Below are positions 27,201 through 35,802 of a stretch of 64,000 nt of DNA, one piece after another; the first letter of the stretch is position 1; each line of letters begins with the position of its first letter. A model generated the notes under the pieces. That model saw only the letters and a program-made list of their open reading frames with translations, searched no databases and was not told the origin of the DNA. Made by a program: the position numbers and the translations under genes. Origin of the DNA: Sediminibacterium roseum (GTDB lineage Bacteria; Bacteroidota; Bacteroidia; Chitinophagales; Chitinophagaceae); the NCBI RefSeq assembly GCF_009939005.1, contig NZ_JAACJS010000011.1, forward strand, positions 462,096-526,095. Reading direction: 5' to 3'.

Positions 27201-27283
27201 CGAACATGGGATTGCTGTTGGAGAAACAGGATGTGGAAGGGTACCAGGCATTTTTGAAAGGCGTGTTTCCTGATAAATTCTGA
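24233..27283 (+). CDS. PorW/SprE-like TPR protein of the type IX secretion system
   Basis: A 1016-residue exported protein with a signal sequence (about 15-34), many TPR-like helical repeats (about 60-450 and 620-830) with a low-complexity stretch between them, and a C-terminal domain (about 890-1016) with TQYVVVVLNNVDP and FLMISNANMGLLL. This layout matches PorW/SprE, the TPR component of the Bacteroidota type IX secretion and gliding machinery. Known SprE is a lipoprotein; I see no clear lipobox Cys at the end of the signal here. PBP1A follows in the same direction. Confidence 0.7.
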   Translation: MYLVNIRTYERKYRWMIACCLGLLIQFFALAATAQPNLSIELKKPKAYEERELPSEKSGNKKFTAPKRFYNNLVSRFNYYFNANNKMNEIIDLAKSRHQDDYTQLLSFYNYSLDETSKGQIDTVLYKTTAGILLHDLRSDWVDKLYLLMGRAYLYRKDFDSASNVFQFINYAFAPKDNGYDLPIGSNASNTNGVFTIASRESRSMWKKIASFPPSRNESFIWQARTYVEMDELTEAASLLELIRTDPNFPPRLKTGLEEITAYVLYKQQQWEGAADHLLLALDNAANKAERARWEYLAGQMYALANNNAKAKLSFERSIQHAIDPLMEVNARMNIVALAAGAEGDAIQRNLDELLKMAKRDKYQDSRDIIYYAAAQLELKRKNYAEAEKHLLNSIRYNTDNPLQRQLSFLLLGDMNYPIKKYAPSYKYYDSITTNLLKEADRGRVESRKPALKIISGNIDVVSREDSLQKLALLSPEERDAFLKKLLRQLRKEKGLKDTDAGNAGFGNPLGNPNASSDLFTTTGSAFYFLNNTQKARGSVEFKSKWGARPNVDNWRRQSVVSTQINTATPSGDRGPAATAVKKEPELTIETLSKDIPITSAQLQNSNDAIVKSLLANAATFQNQLEDYPSAIETYEELIRRYPDHAAVEEALYNLAYAYKKAGDVAKADAAAAQLKKSFGNGKMASQLNAAANTQKNASPAQKQYENIYNMFLSGRFEEAKEAKLRADKEFGNNYWTPQLLYIESIYYIKQKQDSTAIAKLQSIISLFQKSELAAKAVTMIDVLQRRSQIENYLANLNVSRDDETVSRGVDLNSTAAVGTAVTRKDSLAAPTTLKNTGRQLTNLSNTNTLAAAPEIKKDSGTALIVLPTDPKKPALVNAVTAPAVAESKTYKFNTSDTQYVVVVLNNVDPIFVTEGRNAFNRYNQDTYPDKRYDVFNRRINQQYNFVMIGPFANGGDAMTYIDRTRAVARTRIVPWLTADKYGFLMISNANMGLLLEKQDVEGYQAFLKGVFPDKF

Positions 27284-27355
27284 CGGAACAGGAACCAAGC
27301 GCCTGAAACAATATTGCGCAGGTTCGTTAACAAAGAATAGTTGCAGTAGCAGGAT

Positions 27356-27375
27356 GTTGGTTAACTTTAACCAAC
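27356..27375. promoter_or_regulatory. Perfect 20-bp palindrome before the PBP1A gene
   Basis: GTTGGTTAACTTTAACCAAC has 9-bp perfect arms around CT and no T-tract. It lies 62 bp before the ATG of the PBP1A gene in the 154-bp gap after the PorW-like gene. It could be a protein-binding site or an mRNA hairpin in the leader. Confidence 0.4.
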
Positions 27376-27437
27376 GTCCGGATGAAGGTGTTCCATCCGC
27401 ATTGGATGTTCAACCAAGAAGATAAAAGTTTTACGAT

Positions 27438-29852
27438 ATGACAAAAGCCGTCCGTACTTTCTGGCGCATTTTTTTCGGCTGTGTTGCCGCGTTCATTTTG
27501 TTCCTGTTGATGATCAACTGGGGATGGATCGGCGATATGCCGTCTATCGACGATATAGAGAACCCCTCCGCACTGCAGGCCAGCCAGGTATTTGCAGACG
27601 ACGGCACACCGATGGGAAAATACCTGATACAGGACCGTGTGAGTGTTCCCAACAAAGACATCAGCAAGCATGTGATCAATGCACTGGTGGCAACGGAAGA
27701 CAAACGTTTTTACGACCACAGCGGTATCGACGGTTATTCTTTGCTGCGCGCCTTTGGTTATCTCGGAACGGGAGGAGGTGCGAGTACGATCACCATGCAG
27801 ACCGCGAAAAACCTTTTTACCAAGAACTGGAGCACAAAAAACATTTTCCTGCGTGTTATACAAAAATTGAAAGAAAGCATCATTGCGATCAAGCTTGAGC
27901 GGAATTTTACCAAGGAAGAGATCGTTACGCTGTACCTGAACACCGTAGAGTTCAGCGACAATGTTTTCGGGATAAAGAACGCGGCCAATACTTTTTTTCA
28001 AAAAGAACCCGACCGTTTGAACATTGAAGAGGCCGCCGTATTGGTAGGCATGGTAAATGCGCCAGGCATCTACAACCCCCGCACCAACCCAAAACGTGCA
28101 CTCGAAAGAAGGAACATTGTACTCAACAGGATGGTGGATTACGAACGTGCCAACCTCAAGGAAGCGGAAGCGCTCGTGCTCAAGAAAAAACCCATTGAAC
28201 TTTCTTACCGCAAGCTCAACGAGAACAACGGCCTCGGCCCCTATTTCCGTATGGTGCTGGCTGAGGATATGAAGAAATGGTGCAAGGAACACAAAAAAAG
28301 CAATGGAGACAATTACAACCTGTACCGCGATGGATTGAAGATCTATACAACCATCAGTCCGCGTATGCAGCAATACGCCGAAGAAGCCGTGGCCAACCAT
28401 ATGGCCACGATGCAGCGCTTGCTGAACATGCAGGAGAACATCAAGAAAGGAACGGTCTGGAAAGGATTTGAGAACGTACTTGAAACAGCCGCGCGCCAGA
28501 GCGATCGCTGGAAGAACCTGAAGAGCGATGGTATGAGCGATGATGAGATCCGGAAAACATTTGATCAGAAAACAAGGATGCGCATTTTTGCCTGGAACCC
28601 TTCCCGTTATTCAGATACCACGATGACGCCGTGGGATTCCATCAAATACCACAGGCAGATGCTGCAGGCCGGCTTTATGGTGATGAACCCGCTGGACGGG
28701 CAGATCAAGGCCTGGGTGGGTGGCATCGATTTCAAGACCTACAAATACGATCACGCCAACATCAATACCAAGCGCCAGGTAGGTTCTACCATGAAACCCC
28801 TGCTCTACAGTCTTGCCATTGAAGAAGCGGGTTTCTCGCCCAATACAACCGTGTACGATAACCAGCAGAGCTTTGGTGGATTTGGAATGGTGCCAGCCAC
28901 CTCCAAAACCTGCACCGGGCAGGCCATGCCCATGGCCATGGCGCTCGCAAAATCGAGGAACTGCGCAACGGCCTATGTGCTGAAGCAGCTGGACAATGGC
29001 GGGAACAATGGTGCAAAAAGGCTGATCGATTTTTTACGCAAGTGTAATTTTACTTCCAATATCCCCGCCTACCCTTCCATCGGTATCGGCTCCTGCGAAC
29101 TTTCACTGTATGAGATGATGCAGGGTTACAGCATGTTCCCGGGCCGCGGTTTCAATTCAAAACCGATGTACATCACGCGTATTGAAGACAGGAACGGAAA
29201 TGTGCTGGCCACATTCACGCCGCAAAGAAAAGAAGTGATCAGCGACCAGACCGCTTATTCCGTGATCAAAATGATGCAGGAAGTATTGAGGATAGGCACA
29301 GGCGCCGGTATCTGGCAATACGATCCGCCGTTTGCGGAAATGGCTGGGAAAACAGGAACAACGAACGACAACAGCGATGCATGGTTCATGGGATACACAC
29401 CGCAATTGCTTGCAGGTGGATGGGTAGGTTGCGATGACCGTTTCATCCGTTTCAATACCGCAAGTAAGAACGGGGAAGGTGGACGCGCGGCAATGCCCAT
29501 CTGGGCCATCTTTATGAAGAAGGCCGCCGCCGATCCCAACTGCGGGCTCGATACAAAACTCAGTTTCGTAAAACCGGAGAACATGCCGGAGATCACCATA
29601 CAGGATGATGCAAGCATATTATCGGGCGAAGGGCCAAGCACCGGAACAGAAAGCGATTATGAGCTGCCTAAGAACGTGACCAAGGAAGACATTGGGGCAG
29701 AATCGGAAATCCCGGTTGACCAGAAAAAGGCAACAGAGAAACCCAAACAAAACATCCCGCCCGCAACTCCTGCGCAGCAGCCACCCAATACACCCAACAA
29801 AAAAGGCGAAAACCTGATGCCGCCGAAGAAACCGGGCGGAACAAGAAGGTAA
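27438..29852 (+). CDS. Penicillin-binding protein 1A (bifunctional)
   Basis: A class A PBP that polymerises glycan strands and crosslinks peptides on the periplasmic face. It has 804 residues: a membrane anchor (about 9-28); a GT51 transglycosylase domain with E87 in ATEDKRFYDHSGID; and a transpeptidase domain with S450 in STMK (450-453), SRN (506-508) and KTGT (638-641). The last 70 residues are a Pro/Lys-rich tail. All catalytic motifs are intact. It follows the PorW-like gene by 154 bp, with a perfect palindrome in the gap. Confidence 0.95.
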   Translation: MTKAVRTFWRIFFGCVAAFILFLLMINWGWIGDMPSIDDIENPSALQASQVFADDGTPMGKYLIQDRVSVPNKDISKHVINALVATEDKRFYDHSGIDGYSLLRAFGYLGTGGGASTITMQTAKNLFTKNWSTKNIFLRVIQKLKESIIAIKLERNFTKEEIVTLYLNTVEFSDNVFGIKNAANTFFQKEPDRLNIEEAAVLVGMVNAPGIYNPRTNPKRALERRNIVLNRMVDYERANLKEAEALVLKKKPIELSYRKLNENNGLGPYFRMVLAEDMKKWCKEHKKSNGDNYNLYRDGLKIYTTISPRMQQYAEEAVANHMATMQRLLNMQENIKKGTVWKGFENVLETAARQSDRWKNLKSDGMSDDEIRKTFDQKTRMRIFAWNPSRYSDTTMTPWDSIKYHRQMLQAGFMVMNPLDGQIKAWVGGIDFKTYKYDHANINTKRQVGSTMKPLLYSLAIEEAGFSPNTTVYDNQQSFGGFGMVPATSKTCTGQAMPMAMALAKSRNCATAYVLKQLDNGGNNGAKRLIDFLRKCNFTSNIPAYPSIGIGSCELSLYEMMQGYSMFPGRGFNSKPMYITRIEDRNGNVLATFTPQRKEVISDQTAYSVIKMMQEVLRIGTGAGIWQYDPPFAEMAGKTGTTNDNSDAWFMGYTPQLLAGGWVGCDDRFIRFNTASKNGEGGRAAMPIWAIFMKKAAADPNCGLDTKLSFVKPENMPEITIQDDASILSGEGPSTGTESDYELPKNVTKEDIGAESEIPVDQKKATEKPKQNIPPATPAQQPPNTPNKKGENLMPPKKPGGTRR

Positions 29853-29996
29853 GCGGCGCGCGTTTATACACCGGCAACCCAACAAATGCTTTTAATGGTG
29901 GAACTGTATTGCTTGCATAAAAACGAAGCCCACCGCCCTCTCCAGGCAACGGTAAAGCTTGGCAACGTATCTACAAACCAAGCAACCAATTCACGC

Positions 29997-30359
29997 ATGA
30001 AAAAAACAACCGTATTCTTTATTGCAGCATTGTTCCTGCTGCTGCAATCCTGCCAAAAAGAAGTAATGCAGAAGGAGATCGTGAAAGAAGTAACGATTGA
30101 CACGGCATTAACAGCGGGAACGCATTATTTTCTGCAGTTGTCTTCTTACGGCGACGAAGGAGATTATGCAAACATCATCGAAAAGCCAGCTTATGCATCA
30201 ACCAGCAAAATGGAAAATGAAACAGACATGTTTACCTCTGTTTACCATTATGTTGCGGCTGCAGATGCGGTGGGTAAAACGGATCATGTGACCATCTCGG
30301 TGAGCAGAACGGCGTGTAAAGATTCAACCTTTATTTACCTCAACCTTTCCATCAAATAG
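29997..30359 (+). CDS. Small putative lipoprotein
   Basis: A 120-residue protein whose N-terminus MKKTTVFFIAALFLLLQSC is a lipoprotein signal with Cys19 as the lipidation site; I chose this ATG over a frame 37 codons longer for that reason. The mature part is unfamiliar, with a beta-rich look (TLTAGTHYFLQLSSYGDEGD in outline) and no motif. It ends 12 bp from the stop of the convergent porQ-type gene. Function unknown. Confidence 0.6.
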   Translation: MKKTTVFFIAALFLLLQSCQKEVMQKEIVKEVTIDTALTAGTHYFLQLSSYGDEGDYANIIEKPAYASTSKMENETDMFTSVYHYVAAADAVGKTDHVTISVSRTACKDSTFIYLNLSIK

Positions 30360-30371
30360 AACCGGTATTGC

Positions 30372-31400
30372 TCAAAGATTTCCTTTCCAATTGATATTGA
30401 GTGATAGTTGGTGAAACAGGTTCTGCTGGTAAAAACCTGTGGCGTAACGGATGTTGAGTTTTTTCAGCATCAACCCTGCTCCGAAAGAAAACCCGTTGAG
30501 ACCACTGCTGAGGTTATAGGCATTGAGGTCCTGCCTGCGTTGAAAATTATATCCCGCGGTGAGTTCCATTTTTTCGTTCAGGAAGATCTGTGCAGACAAT
30601 ACAAGATGGGCGAAGATCTTATCCAGCGTGCGCTTTTCCCCATACCCTACATCTCCTTCCCCTGCGCGAAACGTTGTATCGTTGTAATAAATGGAAAAGG
30701 CCTGCAGGTGATGTGCCGTTAACGAAAACTGGAACGGCGCTTTGGCGAGGCGTTTGGTGATGCCCGCCTGCAGATCGAAAGGCAGTTCTTCTTTTGGCCT
30801 GCCGCTGCCATCGTATGTTTTCAGTTGGGTGCCGATGTTCTTTATGGCAATGCTAACCTGCAAACCGTTGGACGAATCGCAATAAGAAAGCCCTGCATCC
30901 AATGCAATCGCCGATGCTTTGTATTGTGCATAACCGGAGCTGATGTATTTGAGCGCAACGCCATAAAAAAAACGTTCATGGTATTGCCGCGATGCCATTA
31001 CCTGCACTACATAGTCTACCGGCCGGAAACTGCCCAGCACGTTTCCCGATGCGTCTGTTTGCAGGATGTTTCCATAATCAAAATAATTTGCGCCTGCGGC
31101 GATATTGGTTCCGGAAGCAGGAAGGTGCCAGGCAGATACGGCGCTGTAATTCCTGATGCCGGCCAAAAAAGAATTGAACGAGAAGGATGCCTGCCGGTCC
31201 ATTCCCTCACGAAGTAAAGAAGGGTTGTGAAAGGCCAGGCCCAGATCATTGCCGATGGATGAAATATTGGTACCGCCCAACGCAGAAAGTTGTGCGCCGG
31301 AAGATTGCGACAAAAAACTGAATGCAGCGTTTCCACCAAGGGTCTGTGCCTGGAGATGAACTGCAAGCAGTACCAGCATCAATGTTGAAAGGCGGCGCAT
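30372..31400 (-). CDS. porQ: Type IX secretion system protein PorQ
   Basis: A 342-residue outer-membrane beta-barrel with a signal peptide (about 1-18), starting its mature part with LGGNAAFSFLSQSSGAQLSALGG, the characteristic PorQ beginning, and with LAFHNPSLL and a C-terminal strand pattern ending in an aromatic-rich segment. In Porphyromonas PorQ is part of the attachment complex (PorU, V, Q, Z) that anchors type IX cargo to A-LPS. No other por genes are adjacent, but the PorW-like gene is 3 kb away. It lies directly after lon on the same strand. Confidence 0.85.
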   Translation of the reverse strand: MRRLSTLMLVLLAVHLQAQTLGGNAAFSFLSQSSGAQLSALGGTNISSIGNDLGLAFHNPSLLREGMDRQASFSFNSFLAGIRNYSAVSAWHLPASGTNIAAGANYFDYGNILQTDASGNVLGSFRPVDYVVQVMASRQYHERFFYGVALKYISSGYAQYKASAIALDAGLSYCDSSNGLQVSIAIKNIGTQLKTYDGSGRPKEELPFDLQAGITKRLAKAPFQFSLTAHHLQAFSIYYNDTTFRAGEGDVGYGEKRTLDKIFAHLVLSAQIFLNEKMELTAGYNFQRRQDLNAYNLSSGLNGFSFGAGLMLKKLNIRYATGFYQQNLFHQLSLNINWKGNL

Positions 31401-31441
31401 GTGAGTGTAAATCTATGAAAGAATCGGACATCGTTGCTGAA

Positions 31442-31482
31442 ACAACAATGCGATCACCGAAGAACGATGATCGCATTGTTGT
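31442..31482 (-). terminator. Hairpin between lon and porQ
   Basis: A perfect 15-bp stem (31442-31456 with 31468-31482) and an 11-nt loop, located about 35 bp after the stop of lon. A modest T-rich tail follows on the minus strand. Confidence 0.7.
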
Positions 31483-31515
31483 CTTTCTATACCCGGTGGC
31501 AGATCTCTATAGGTG

Positions 31516-33918
31516 TTATACAAGCGCCAGGTCAATCACCTGTTGCATTGTCTTCACGTAATGAAACTGTACACCTTTGATAAAATCGTTGTCTATCTCA
31601 TTCACATCTTTCTCATTCTGCCAGCAGAGGATGATCTCTTTTAGTCCCGCTCTTTTTGCTGCCAGGATCTTTTCCTTGATCCCTCCCACGGGCAATACCT
31701 GTCCGCGGAGCGTGATCTCTCCTGTCATGGCCAGGAACGGTTTTACTTTTCTCCCGGTAAATGCAGAGGTTAATGAAGTCAACATGGTAACTCCCGCGCT
31801 CGGTCCATCCTTCGGCGTTGCGCCTTCCGGTACGTGAACGTGGATGTTCTTCTTGGCAAAATCTTCGGGGTTAATGCCCAGCTTTCTTGCGTTTGCCTGC
31901 ACATAACTTAAAGCAGTGGTTGCACTTTCCTTCATCACATTGCCAAGGTTGCCGGTAAGTTTGAGTTCGCCTTTGCCTTCGCCTAAAATGGTTTCAATAA
32001 AAAGGATATCCCCTCCAACATAGGTCCATGCAAGGCCAACCGCCACGCCCGGCATATTTGCCGTTTTATAGATCTCGTTGCTGTAGCGGGGTTGTCCCAG
32101 TATTTTCTCCACGTCCTGCGCGGTAACCGTCGATTTCACTTTGTTCTTCATGGCCAGTTCTTTTGCCTGGTAACGCATGATGGATGCAAGCTGCCTGTCG
32201 AGCTCACGCACCCCGCTTTCGCGCGTATAGTTTTCGATGATCTTTTCGAGCACCTTATCCGCGATCTTGAAATTCACTTTCGCCAATCCATGCGCATCTT
32301 TCTGCTTCGGTAAGAGGTGGCGTTTTGCGATCTCTACTTTTTCTTCCACCGCGTACCCGCTCAGGTCGATCACCTCCAGGCGGTCGCGCAATGCGGGTTG
32401 TATGTTCTGGAGGTTATTGGCTGTGGCAATGAACAGTACTTTGCTCAGGTCATATTCCAGCTCCAGGTAATTGTCGTAAAAGGTATGGTTCTGTTCGGGG
32501 TCCAGCACTTCGAGCAATGCAGAAGAAGGATCGCCTCGATGATCCGCGCCGATCTTGTCTATCTCATCCAATATCATCACCGGGTTCGACGATTTGCATT
32601 TGCGTATGTTCTGAACGATCCTGCCCGGCATGGCGCCGATATAGGTTTTGCGGTGGCCGCGGATCTCACTTTCATCATGCAGTCCACCCAGGCTCACACG
32701 CACATATTTTCTACCGATGGCGTGGGCAATGGAACGGCCGAGCGATGTTTTACCGATGCCCGGGGGACCGAGAAAGCAAAGTATCGGGCTTCGCATATCG
32801 CCTTTTAATTTCAGTACCGCGAGGTATTCGATGATGCGGCTTTTGATCTTGCCCATGCCGTAATGATCGGCGTCGAGCACTTTTTTGGCGTTCTTCAGGT
32901 CGTAATTATCAGCGGTGTAATCGAGCCAGGGCAGATCGAGCATCAGGTCGAGGTGATTGTACACCACCGAATAATCCGGCGTTGTGGGATGCATGCGCTC
33001 CAGTTTTTCAATACCGGTCTTAAAAAGGTTTTTGGCGGCTTCGGGCCATTTTTTTGCTTCGGCCTTTTTGCGCATTTCGGCGATCTCTCTTTCGTTGGTA
33101 TCTCCGCCCAGCTCGTCTTTGATGCTTTTCAATTGCTGCTGCAGAAAGTAATCGCGTTGCTGTTTGTCTATCTCCGTTCTCGTTTTGTTGGTCACCTTGT
33201 CTTTCAACTCAGCAAACTGCAGTTCGCGCTGCAGGATGAACACCAGCCGTTCTGCCCGTTGGTGAACATCGTTGATCTCCAGCAAAGATTGTTTTTCCGT
33301 AAGATCGCTGTTGAGGTTGCTGCTCACAAAATTGATAAGGAACGAAGGGTTCTCAATATTTTTCAGGATGATGGATGCTTCCGTGGGCAGGTTGGGCGAT
33401 AACTGGATGATCTGCGCCGCAAGATCTTTGATGCTGCTGATATAGGCATTGAAATTTTCATTCGCCGGGATCTCGTCGTCGGCAAACACTTTTATGTTCG
33501 CTTTGAAATAGGGGTCATCGCTCAGCATCTCCAGCAACTCGAACCGTTTTTTACCCTGGATGATGATGGTGGTTCCGCCATCCGGCATCTTGATCAGTTT
33601 CACAATACGCGCAACGGTGCCGATGGCACACAGGTCCTTTGGTTCCGGCTCCTCGATATTTGCGTCTTTTTGTGCGAGCACGCCGATGAGTTTATCCTGC
33701 TTGTAGGCGTCGTTCACGGCCTTGATGCTTTTGTCGCGTCCCACCGTGATCGGCAGCACAACACCCGGGAACAGAACCGTGTTACGCAAGGGAAGGATGG
33801 CCAGTGTATCGGGGATCACAATATTTTTATCCTGCTCACTGTCGTTTTCATTGATCGGGATGATCGGCATGAAGTCAGTATCGTCGTCTGAACGGAAAAA
33901 TAGATTTTCTTTCACCAT
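31516..33918 (-). CDS. lon: ATP-dependent protease Lon
   Basis: A cytoplasmic AAA+ serine protease that degrades damaged and regulatory proteins. It has 800 residues in the classical order: N-terminal substrate domain (about 38-230), coiled coil, AAA+ module with Walker A GPPGIGKT (384-391) and Walker B MILDEIDK (448-455), and a protease domain with the dyad S707 (DGPSAG) and K750. It starts at ATG 33916-33918. A TACTTTTG -7 box 110 bp upstream would give a long leader. Identity is secure. Confidence 0.97.
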   Translation of the reverse strand: MVKENLFFRSDDDTDFMPIIPINENDSEQDKNIVIPDTLAILPLRNTVLFPGVVLPITVGRDKSIKAVNDAYKQDKLIGVLAQKDANIEEPEPKDLCAIGTVARIVKLIKMPDGGTTIIIQGKKRFELLEMLSDDPYFKANIKVFADDEIPANENFNAYISSIKDLAAQIIQLSPNLPTEASIILKNIENPSFLINFVSSNLNSDLTEKQSLLEINDVHQRAERLVFILQRELQFAELKDKVTNKTRTEIDKQQRDYFLQQQLKSIKDELGGDTNEREIAEMRKKAEAKKWPEAAKNLFKTGIEKLERMHPTTPDYSVVYNHLDLMLDLPWLDYTADNYDLKNAKKVLDADHYGMGKIKSRIIEYLAVLKLKGDMRSPILCFLGPPGIGKTSLGRSIAHAIGRKYVRVSLGGLHDESEIRGHRKTYIGAMPGRIVQNIRKCKSSNPVMILDEIDKIGADHRGDPSSALLEVLDPEQNHTFYDNYLELEYDLSKVLFIATANNLQNIQPALRDRLEVIDLSGYAVEEKVEIAKRHLLPKQKDAHGLAKVNFKIADKVLEKIIENYTRESGVRELDRQLASIMRYQAKELAMKNKVKSTVTAQDVEKILGQPRYSNEIYKTANMPGVAVGLAWTYVGGDILFIETILGEGKGELKLTGNLGNVMKESATTALSYVQANARKLGINPEDFAKKNIHVHVPEGATPKDGPSAGVTMLTSLTSAFTGRKVKPFLAMTGEITLRGQVLPVGGIKEKILAAKRAGLKEIILCWQNEKDVNEIDNDFIKGVQFHYVKTMQQVIDLALV

Positions 33919-34028
33919 AATTATGCTTAGTCAAATTGTCAGGGGGATGGCAAGCCTCGCGGCTATGGGAAACGGGTTCTTCCCATAACTGTGATTTCCT
34001 GCGCTTGATCTTTTATTTACCCAGTCTG

Positions 34029-34036
34029 CAAAAGTA
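34029..34036 (-). promoter_or_regulatory. -7 box for lon
   Basis: TACTTTTG on the minus strand fits TAnnTTTG exactly. A matching TTG at the usual distance is absent, so the call is moderate. It would give a leader of about 105 nt. Confidence 0.45.
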
Positions 34037-34087
34037 AGTCAATATTGATGCCACCACCCCTAAATCGGGTAAATTGGCGCAATCCGC

Positions 34088-34120
34088 AAAAAAAAACCTC
34101 CCCACAATAATGTAGAGAGG
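34088..34120 (-). terminator. Rho-independent terminator of the small lipoprotein gene
   Basis: On the minus strand CCTCTCTAC and GTGGGGAGG pair (with two wobbles) around ATTATT and are followed by nine T. It ends the transcript of the 66-codon gene at 34164-34364. Confidence 0.85.
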
Positions 34121-34163
34121 CCTTCTTGCAAGAAGTTATATAAAGTACCGGAGTACTTATAAA

Positions 34164-34364
34164 CTATTTCATCTTTGTAGCTGTATCACCAGCAGCAGGA
34201 TGTGTAGTGTCAGCAGCAGCTTTTGCAGTGCTGTCAGCTACCCATGCAGCGTGTGTAGAATCAGCGATACGAGTGCTATCAGCAGCAGCTTTTTCTTTGT
34301 CTGCACCTGAATTACATGAAGCCATAAAGCCGGCAACTGCTAAGATTGCGAATACTTTTTTCAT
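34164..34364 (-). CDS. Small Ala/Asp/Ser/Thr-rich lipoprotein
   Basis: A 66-residue protein with the lipoprotein signal MKKVFAILAVAGFMASC (Cys17) and a mature part made of repeated ADST-like units (ADSTRIADSTHAAWVADSTAKAAADTT), likely unstructured. It has its own textbook promoter (34397-34427) and terminator (34088-34120), so it is a single-gene unit and possibly highly expressed, perhaps as an abundant surface lipoprotein. I recognise no family beyond similar low-complexity Bacteroidota lipoproteins. Confidence 0.8.
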   Translation of the reverse strand: MKKVFAILAVAGFMASCNSGADKEKAAADSTRIADSTHAAWVADSTAKAAADTTHPAAGDTATKMK

Positions 34365-34396
34365 TGTTCTTGTTTTTTTGAGTTTTTGAGTTGCCG

Positions 34397-34427
34397 CAAA
34401 GATAGCAGCCAGATCGAATTTTGCAAA
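34397..34427 (-). promoter_or_regulatory. Textbook Bacteroidota promoter
   Basis: TTTG at 34424-34427, a spacer of exactly 19 bp and TATCTTTG at 34397-34404 on the minus strand, 33 bp before the small lipoprotein ATG. This is the best consensus promoter in the window and supports the phylum assignment. Confidence 0.9.
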
Positions 34428-34443
34428 TTTAAACGGCGTTTTT

Positions 34444-35760
34444 TTATTTTTTGCGGAAAAAAATCCTTACCGGCACCCCGGTAAAATTGAATTTTGTACG
34501 CAGCTGGTTCTCCAGGTAATTGCGATACGGGGTCTTAATATCGTCCGGATAGTTGGTAAAGAAGGCAAAAGAAGGGACCGGTGTGGGCAATTGGCTCACA
34601 TATTTAATTTTTATCGCATGACCCCTCACCACCGGCGCATGGTAGGCCGCAACCGCTGCCAGCATGGCTTCGTTCAGCTTGCTGGTAGGCACTTTCCGGC
34701 GCCTGTTCTCGTATACTTCCAGTGCCAGTTCGATGGCTTTGAAGATCCTTGTCTTCTCCAATACGGATATGAACAGAACGGGGACATCTGTAAACGGTGC
34801 CAGTTTCTGCTTGAGCAACTTCTCGTAATCGCGGGCGGTATTGGTTTCTTTTTCGATCAGATCCCACTTGTTCACCAGCATCACCACCCCTTTTCCCTTG
34901 CGCACCGCCAGGCTGAATATCGTGATATCCTGCGCGGTAATGCCCTTGTCGGCATCCAGCACGATCATACAAACATCTGCCTCGTCTATTGCCTTGATGG
35001 CGCGGATGATGGAATAGAATTCAAGATCCTCTTTCTCCTTGCTTTTTTTACGGATACCGGCCGTATCGATCAGCATGAATTCTTTCTGGAACAACTTATA
35101 ATGGGTATGTATACTGTCGCGCGTGGTGCCCGAAACATCACTCACAATCGTCCGCTCCTGCCCGATCAATGCATTCAGCAGCGAAGATTTCCCCACATTG
35201 GGCTGGCCTATGATGGCGAATTTAGGCAGGCCGCTGTCTTTTTTGGTTTCTTCCACATCTTCTTCCGGTGTAATGGGCGCGGTTACCGCGTCCAGCAGCT
35301 CGCCTGTGCCGCTTCCCGAGATACTGCTGATGAAGTAATTATTGGTGAAACCCAACGAATAGAATTCCGTTGCCTCGAGCTCGCGGGTGCCGTTGTCTAC
35401 CTTGTTCACTACCACATATACCGGTTTCTTTGTGCGGCGGAGAATGTCTGCCATCGCATCGTCGAGGTCGGTAATGCCTGTGGCCACATCCACCATAAAT
35501 ATGATGCCGTCGGCCTCTTCCAGCGCGATCTTCACCTGTTTGCGGATCTCGCTCTCAAAAATATCTTCCGTATTCGGCACAAAGCCGCCTGTATCGATGA
35601 GGTTGAAGACTTTCCCGTTCCAATCGGCAAGGCCATACTGGCGGTCGCGCGTAACCCCGCTTACATCGTCTACAATGGCCTTGCGCTGCTCAAGCAAACG
35701 ATTGAACAGGGTACTTTTTCCTACGTTGGGTCTTCCTACGATTGCTACGGTGTAACTCAT
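34444..35760 (-). CDS. der: Ribosome-associated GTPase Der (EngA)
   Basis: An essential GTPase for maturation of the 50S subunit. The 438 residues hold two tandem G domains, with G1 motifs GRPNVGKS (8-15) and GQPNVGKS (about 183-190), DTGG and DTAG switch motifs, NKVD and NKWD specificity motifs, and a C-terminal KH-like domain ending in VRIFFRKK. It starts at ATG 35758-35760. It follows era by 42 bp in the same direction, so the two ribosome-assembly GTPases form an operon. Confidence 0.97.
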   Translation of the reverse strand: MSYTVAIVGRPNVGKSTLFNRLLEQRKAIVDDVSGVTRDRQYGLADWNGKVFNLIDTGGFVPNTEDIFESEIRKQVKIALEEADGIIFMVDVATGITDLDDAMADILRRTKKPVYVVVNKVDNGTRELEATEFYSLGFTNNYFISSISGSGTGELLDAVTAPITPEEDVEETKKDSGLPKFAIIGQPNVGKSSLLNALIGQERTIVSDVSGTTRDSIHTHYKLFQKEFMLIDTAGIRKKSKEKEDLEFYSIIRAIKAIDEADVCMIVLDADKGITAQDITIFSLAVRKGKGVVMLVNKWDLIEKETNTARDYEKLLKQKLAPFTDVPVLFISVLEKTRIFKAIELALEVYENRRRKVPTSKLNEAMLAAVAAYHAPVVRGHAIKIKYVSQLPTPVPSFAFFTNYPDDIKTPYRNYLENQLRTKFNFTGVPVRIFFRKK

Positions 35761-35802
35761 GTCTTGTTTTTTTTAAATTGTCTACAGCCCGGGCCTCCCG
35801 GC

